Assembly: GCA_023705985.1 (NCBI GenBank)
Contig: BPTO01000011.1
Location: 1-34,284 of the forward strand
Reading direction: 5' to 3'
DNA length: 34,284 bases
Source of the DNA: Candidatus Heimdallarchaeota archaeon
Lineage (GTDB): Archaea > Asgardarchaeota > Heimdallarchaeia > Heimdallarchaeales > Heimdallarchaeaceae
A model generated the notes under the pieces. The model made no database searches. It was not told the origin of the DNA and saw only the letters and a program-made list of their open reading frames with translations. The position numbers and the translations under genes are program-made. This document shows positions 30,860 through 34,284 of this stretch, one piece after another. The stretch's first letter is position 1. The number at the start of each line of letters is the position of its first letter.

Positions 30860-30933
30860 AGATAGGACATCCGTCAAAAATAATCCTATCTTCCGAGGGG
30901 CGAGAAATTACCCCTCACCCAAACCCCTTTTCT
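30860..30933 (+). ncRNA. Candidate structured small RNA, two hairpins and a T-rich end
   Basis: The 217-base gap between two protein genes contains a local GC-rich island in otherwise AT-rich DNA. AGATAGGA (30860-30867) pairs exactly with TCCTATCT (30884-30891), loop 16. GAGGGG (30895-30900) pairs with CCCCTC (30911-30916), loop 10. CCCCTTTTCT (30924-30933) ends it. The TATA box at 30829-30838 puts the start at about 30860. No C/D boxes, tRNA arms or open frame fit. It could instead be the leader of the surface-protein gene at 31023, but the T-rich end and separate TATA-like element at 30979-30992 favour an independent RNA. Confidence 0.45.
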
Positions 30934-31022
30934 AAGAATTTTCATTTCAACTTCAAAAGATTTCTAATTTTTTCTTTGCACAAATATTATTAATGATTTT
31001 AGATTTTTTAGTACAGAGTATA

Positions 31023-31988
31023 ATGAAAAAAAAGCTTGTTTTCTCGCTAACGTTGATAGTTCTCACTTCTTTATTTCCTCCATCTTATTCAGTAGAAGCT
31101 TATAACACGATTACATTAACAATCGATCCTTATAGTAGTGAGTATTTTAATGTCAACCTTACACTGGGGACTGATGCAACTCTGTGTACTATTCAAACAT
31201 TTTTCGACGAAACAGAAGGGATGTATAATATGTTTTTTTCGCTTGAAGGATCTTTGTTAGGTTCTCGTTACAATATTACAGAAGATAATACGTTTTACTA
31301 TATTGGGACAGGCTTTTACTCGGTAAGATATGATAATTTAACTCCTGACATTCTAGAATTAGTATGTCTTGTTTATCTAGATGAACTAGATGAACGTGAT
31401 GAAGGAGGTTTTTACTTCGAATTTACTGATAATGTTGTTTGGCAAGAACAAGTTAAACCTGGTGAATTAACCAAGATTTCTGTTAAAGATATTGGAGAAG
31501 GGAATCACCGCTTTTCTTTAGGAATTGCTGATTCTAATGGTAGTATTGTTTTCCATCTATTATACAGTGATAATACTCTTGATCTTTATTGGCGTACAAA
31601 TGTAAACCTAACATCCACTATATCTGAGTTTGGTTCCCTTGAAGTAATCTTAAACGAGCACAAAGAGTTATTTGTACTCGAAACCAATGATGGTTTAGAG
31701 CACAATGTAGTTATCTTTTTATCCCTTGATCTCAGTCGACCCTTTCAGATACGTGATCTAATAATTGGTTTAGTCTTAGTTTTCGCTTTATTTATGCTAA
31801 TCAGAATTTCTACGAGCAAAAGAAGGAAGAGAACTGATAGACCTTACGAATATTCAGCTAAAGAGATCCAAGATCAAACGCTTTTAGCTGCTAGAAGTGT
31901 CGACCCCAAGATGATGGGTGGTGGACCTTACATACCAATCATTTCTCAAGAAAAGACAAAAAGGAAAAAGAAATCTAAAAAAGAGTGA
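31023..31988 (+). CDS. Secreted membrane-anchored protein, unknown function
   Basis: The protein has 321 residues from the ATG at 31023, which begins a clear signal peptide (KKKLVFSLTLIVLTS); the ATG at 30993 would put ten residues in front of it. The outer part is beta-rich, with acidic LDELDERDEGGFYFEF and Asn/Thr sites. A membrane segment near residue 245-266 is followed by a long cytoplasmic tail of about 55 residues, rich in Arg/Lys and ending KKSKKE. I do not recognise the family. The tail is longer than in the other anchored proteins here and could bind a partner or DNA. Confidence 0.6.
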   Translation: MKKKLVFSLTLIVLTSLFPPSYSVEAYNTITLTIDPYSSEYFNVNLTLGTDATLCTIQTFFDETEGMYNMFFSLEGSLLGSRYNITEDNTFYYIGTGFYSVRYDNLTPDILELVCLVYLDELDERDEGGFYFEFTDNVVWQEQVKPGELTKISVKDIGEGNHRFSLGIADSNGSIVFHLLYSDNTLDLYWRTNVNLTSTISEFGSLEVILNEHKELFVLETNDGLEHNVVIFLSLDLSRPFQIRDLIIGLVLVFALFMLIRISTSKRRKRTDRPYEYSAKEIQDQTLLAARSVDPKMMGGGPYIPIISQEKTKRKKKSKKE

Positions 31989-32039
31989 TTCTTCCTATTT
32001 TTACGAAAAATTTAGAAACACAAATGCTATGGATAGAAT

Positions 32040-32960
32040 GTGCAAAAGATTATCTCAAGGTCAATTCAAGTTGGTACGGTCATTCTTGGTTGGGCTCTAA
32101 CTCCTGTAATTGGGGAATATCTAATTGATCGAACTGGTCAGCTTACTCCTTTACAGCTTTCTTTTTTCAGATATTTTTTTGCATCCTTGGTCTTATTCAT
32201 TCTACTTCTATTCAACACCAAAAACGTTTTTAAAAAAATCTTTGATTCATTTATAAATAAGTGGAAGATATATTTGTTAGCTTCTGCTATCTGCGCTGGA
32301 ATGCCTGTATTGCTATTTTTTTCAGTTAAGTGGACTTCTGCTTCTTCAGCTTCTTTTCTTTTAAACAGTAATATAATTCTTATTCCAATTTTCGCTTTTT
32401 TCTTTATACGTGAAAAAATATCTAGATGGCAAACTATTGGGATTATGATATCCTTTTTAGGACTTTTTCTAGTTATATTTGATAAAGACTTGTTAACTCT
32501 TTTTCAACTCTCAAAACTTAATATGCTAGGGAACCTTCTCGCTTTCTCATCTGGGATATTTTGGGCATTATACACTATTATCCTAAAGAAATACTTTTCT
32601 GATGAGGATCCTTTACTTGTTACTTTCCTAAATCTTTTCATAGGTTCTATTTTTCTTGCTGGTTTTGCTTTCTCAATAGATTTGGATTATTTGCAAGTTA
32701 ACTTATCAGGTTGGTTTCTAATTCTGCTTATTGCTATCGTATCTACTTCTTTAGCTTACACATTTTGGTTAACTCTTCTCAAGGGTCTATCTTCCACTAA
32801 AACCGGTATCATACAAGCCTTTGTTCCTATCGTGTCGGTTATCTTAGCGATAATATTTTTAGATGAAAGCATATCATATATTTTTGGCATAGGAGCTGTG
32901 CTTATAGCTGGAGGAATTTTCTTTGTTGAAAGAAATTTCAAAGAGAAAGGAGTTTCCTAG
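32040..32960 (+). CDS. EamA/DMT-superfamily transporter
   Basis: The protein has 306 residues from a GTG start. Ten membrane segments form two EamA repeats, with GTVILGWALTPVIGEYLIDR and SSASFLLNSNIILIPIFAF in the first half and SSTKTGIIQAFVPIVSVILAIIFLDE in the second. It is a metabolite exporter or importer of unknown substrate, more distant from the EamA protein at 25328-26314 than a recent duplicate would be. It lies 51 bases after the surface-protein gene on the same strand, so co-transcription is possible. Confidence 0.83.
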   Translation: MQKIISRSIQVGTVILGWALTPVIGEYLIDRTGQLTPLQLSFFRYFFASLVLFILLLFNTKNVFKKIFDSFINKWKIYLLASAICAGMPVLLFFSVKWTSASSASFLLNSNIILIPIFAFFFIREKISRWQTIGIMISFLGLFLVIFDKDLLTLFQLSKLNMLGNLLAFSSGIFWALYTIILKKYFSDEDPLLVTFLNLFIGSIFLAGFAFSIDLDYLQVNLSGWFLILLIAIVSTSLAYTFWLTLLKGLSSTKTGIIQAFVPIVSVILAIIFLDESISYIFGIGAVLIAGGIFFVERNFKEKGVS

Positions 32961-33081
32961 CTTCTAGTGCTCAAAAGATGAACTATCTTCACCTAAATGT
33001 AGGGGACTTCTGTTATGTTCTATAGAATATTGACATACAGAAAGCTTTAAGTTTTTCTGTACACATAGTCAACTGATATTC

Positions 33082-33855
33082 ATGAAGAAACATAATGAAG
33101 ACATCTGTATTCATAAAGACACTTTTCTTATAACTCAAACGAAGGAAATCGAACTAAAAAACCCTATAGTTTTTGTAACCTATCCTGGCCCTGGTATTGT
33201 TGGTCCTATCATTTCCAGAGAAATGGTCAAATCCTTAGGGTTAAAAGAAATTGGTTTCTTTAAATCCAATGTTTTAAGTCCTGTAACTATTTTTTCAGAC
33301 AACGTTCTAAAACACCCTTACTTACTTTATTCAAATGATGAAGGAACAATCTTACTTATTAGCATTGATTATCCTATTTCTCCAGATTCTTACTTAGTGC
33401 TTTCTGAAGGTCTCTTAAATTGGATAGAAGAGCATTTTGACGCAAAATACCTTGTGTGTTTAGATGGTATTCCAGTAGATATTAAGCCAGAAAAACCTGT
33501 CGTCATTACAGCTGCAGAAAAAGAAGTAGCTTTAGAACTGAAGAAATACGCTGTAGAAATTTATGACTTTGGAGTTGTTACAGGATTATCCGGAGCTTTA
33601 ATGAGTGAAGCTCTTTTACGTGAATTAGTCGGTATAGTTTTAATGACTCCTGCTACTTCTAAGATTCCTGATCCAGAAGCAGCTATTTCACTCGTTAATA
33701 TTATTAATGACTATTTCTCTTTAGCTATTGATACTCAACCTCTTCTTGAAGAAGCTGAACACATTAAAAAACAATTATCTATGATAGCTGAGAGACAAAG
33801 GTCGCTTGAGGAATCTCAGTTCTTATCTAAGAAAGCTAGAGAAGGATTCATCTAG
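33082..33855 (+). CDS. PAC2 family protein (proteasome assembly chaperone-like)
   Basis: The protein has 257 residues. PIVFVTYPGPGIVGPIISREM at the start, the YLVCLDGIPVD strand and FGVVTGLSGALMSEALLREL are the PAC2/COG1938 pattern. The helical C-terminus (ISLVNIINDYFSL, then LLEEAEHIKKQLSMIAERQ) is a coiled coil, as in archaeal PbaA/PbaB-type members. Archaeal PAC2 proteins include proteasome assembly chaperones or activators that bind the 20S alpha ring; other members have unknown roles. No HbYX-type C-terminal tail is present (ends EGFI), so a proteasome-capping role is uncertain. TATA-like GCTTTAAGTTTT at 33040-33051. Confidence 0.8.
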   Translation: MKKHNEDICIHKDTFLITQTKEIELKNPIVFVTYPGPGIVGPIISREMVKSLGLKEIGFFKSNVLSPVTIFSDNVLKHPYLLYSNDEGTILLISIDYPISPDSYLVLSEGLLNWIEEHFDAKYLVCLDGIPVDIKPEKPVVITAAEKEVALELKKYAVEIYDFGVVTGLSGALMSEALLRELVGIVLMTPATSKIPDPEAAISLVNIINDYFSLAIDTQPLLEEAEHIKKQLSMIAERQRSLEESQFLSKKAREGFI

Positions 33856-33879
33856 GACATTAAATCTGAATCCTTAACA

Positions 33880-33890
33880 ACATTTATTTT
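33880..33890 (+). promoter_or_regulatory. TATA box for the dehydrogenase gene
   Basis: ACATTTATTTT is centred about 27 bp before the ATG at 33914, which fits a leaderless start. Confidence 0.45.
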
Positions 33891-33913
33891 ACTTCTCTTT
33901 TTCTTATTTCATA

Positions 33914-34284
33914 ATGAAGGTTTTTGTTACTCGTATGATTCCTCAAGATGGTTTAAGATTGCTCAAAGAGATGTTTGAAGTGGAAATATTTAAACATGAC
34001 AGACCGATTACTAAAAAAGAATTGCTAGAACAAGCTAGAGGTTCCGACGGTTTGCTTTGTTTACTTACAGACAAAATAGATGAAGAAATAATAGATATAT
34101 TAGGTGTTAAAGCAATAGCTAACTATGCTGTTGGAGTAGATAACATCGATGTCAAAGCAGCTACTGAAAGGAAAATTCCTGTTACTAATACTCCTGGTGT
34201 ATTAACAGAAGCTACAGCTGATTTAACATTTGCACTACTTTTGGCCGTATCTAGAAGAATCGTTGAAGCTGATAAATATGTTAG
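33914..34284 (+). CDS. D-2-hydroxyacid dehydrogenase (glyoxylate/phosphoglycerate type), partial
   Basis: The frame runs off the window after 123 residues. MKVFVTRMIPQDGLRLLKEM, then KAIANYAVGVDNIDVKAATERK and PVTNTPGVLTEATADLTFALL are the N-terminal catalytic-domain signature of glyoxylate reductase/3-phosphoglycerate dehydrogenase. The Rossmann fold and the Arg-Glu-His catalytic residues lie beyond the end. It reduces a 2-keto acid or oxidises a 2-hydroxyacid with NAD(P)H. It is a second hydroxyacid dehydrogenase in the window besides the fused one at 14876-16606, from which it is clearly diverged. Confidence 0.85.
   Translation, partial: MKVFVTRMIPQDGLRLLKEMFEVEIFKHDRPITKKELLEQARGSDGLLCLLTDKIDEEIIDILGVKAIANYAVGVDNIDVKAATERKIPVTNTPGVLTEATADLTFALLLAVSRRIVEADKYV

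Noticed and set aside
30860-30933. A tRNA gene at the small-RNA candidate, because of its length of about 74 nt
   Set aside because: The first 7-8-base stem closes after only 16 bases, there is no TψC GTTC motif and no cloverleaf can be drawn.
1-34284. Mobile element, prophage, CRISPR array, rRNA or tRNA
   Set aside because: I looked for transposase, integrase and phage-structural motifs, spaced direct repeats and conserved RNA motifs and found none.

Overview
The window is AT-rich DNA from an archaeon. The evidence is TATA boxes placed about 25 bp ahead of probable leaderless starts, mixed with GGAGG/GGTGA-type ribosome binding sites; archaeal families (PAC2 chaperone, aldehyde ferredoxin oxidoreductase, COG1237 metallo-beta-lactamase fold, NosD-like beta-helix, YwbE); and many secreted proteins with a C-terminal membrane anchor. 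The style (membrane-anchored SCP2 domain, a possible divergent TFB-like protein, abundant small toxin-antitoxin pairs) suits an Asgard-type mesophilic archaeon, but no marker gene here proves the lineage.

Layout. 1-3405: cell-surface genes. The tail of a membrane-anchored protein, a polytopic membrane protein and an anchored Ntn-hydrolase are followed by a decayed second copy of the first gene's tail. 3451-5182: a gene with elaborate promoter architecture (possible cyclin-fold/TFB-like factor) and a protease-like membrane protein that lacks the catalytic Glu. 5153-6632: three copies of a terminator-plus-promoter intergenic element surround a HepT/MntA toxin-antitoxin pair and ywbE. 6678-8503: zinc-ribbon/TM2 protein and a NosD-like surface protein. 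8545-11216 (minus strand): serine hydrolase, a VapBC pair with a perfect palindrome over its TATA box, a 54-residue zinc-ribbon protein, and an aminotransferase relic under a 21-bp palindrome. 11377-20607: a metabolic block with DUF169 protein, aldo/keto reductase, FGGY sugar kinase, a fused 2-hydroxyacid dehydrogenase/class II aldolase, membrane SCP2 protein, tungsten-type aldehyde oxidoreductase and a COG1237 hydrolase. 20826-22771: flavoprotein, ArsR-like regulator and a divergent small membrane protein, with two matching operators. 22961-26314: amino-acid racemase plus D-Ala-D-Ala-ligase-like ATP-grasp enzyme, divergent from an EamA exporter. 26319-29364: small protein, winged-helix regulator, frameshifted UPF0175 relic, surface protein, second VapBC. 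29477-34284: MFS transporter, a candidate structured small RNA, surface protein, second EamA transporter, PAC2 protein and the start of a hydroxyacid dehydrogenase.

The most interesting points are (i) the racemase/ligase/exporter group, unexpected in an archaeon without peptidoglycan; (ii) the aldehyde-centred sugar island with a dehydrogenase-aldolase fusion; (iii) the small-RNA candidate at 30860-30933, with TATA box, two hairpins and T-rich end; (iv) the repeated terminator/promoter module; and (v) a set of perfect or near-perfect palindromic operators, each at a promoter. No rRNA, tRNA, CRISPR array, insertion sequence or prophage was seen.
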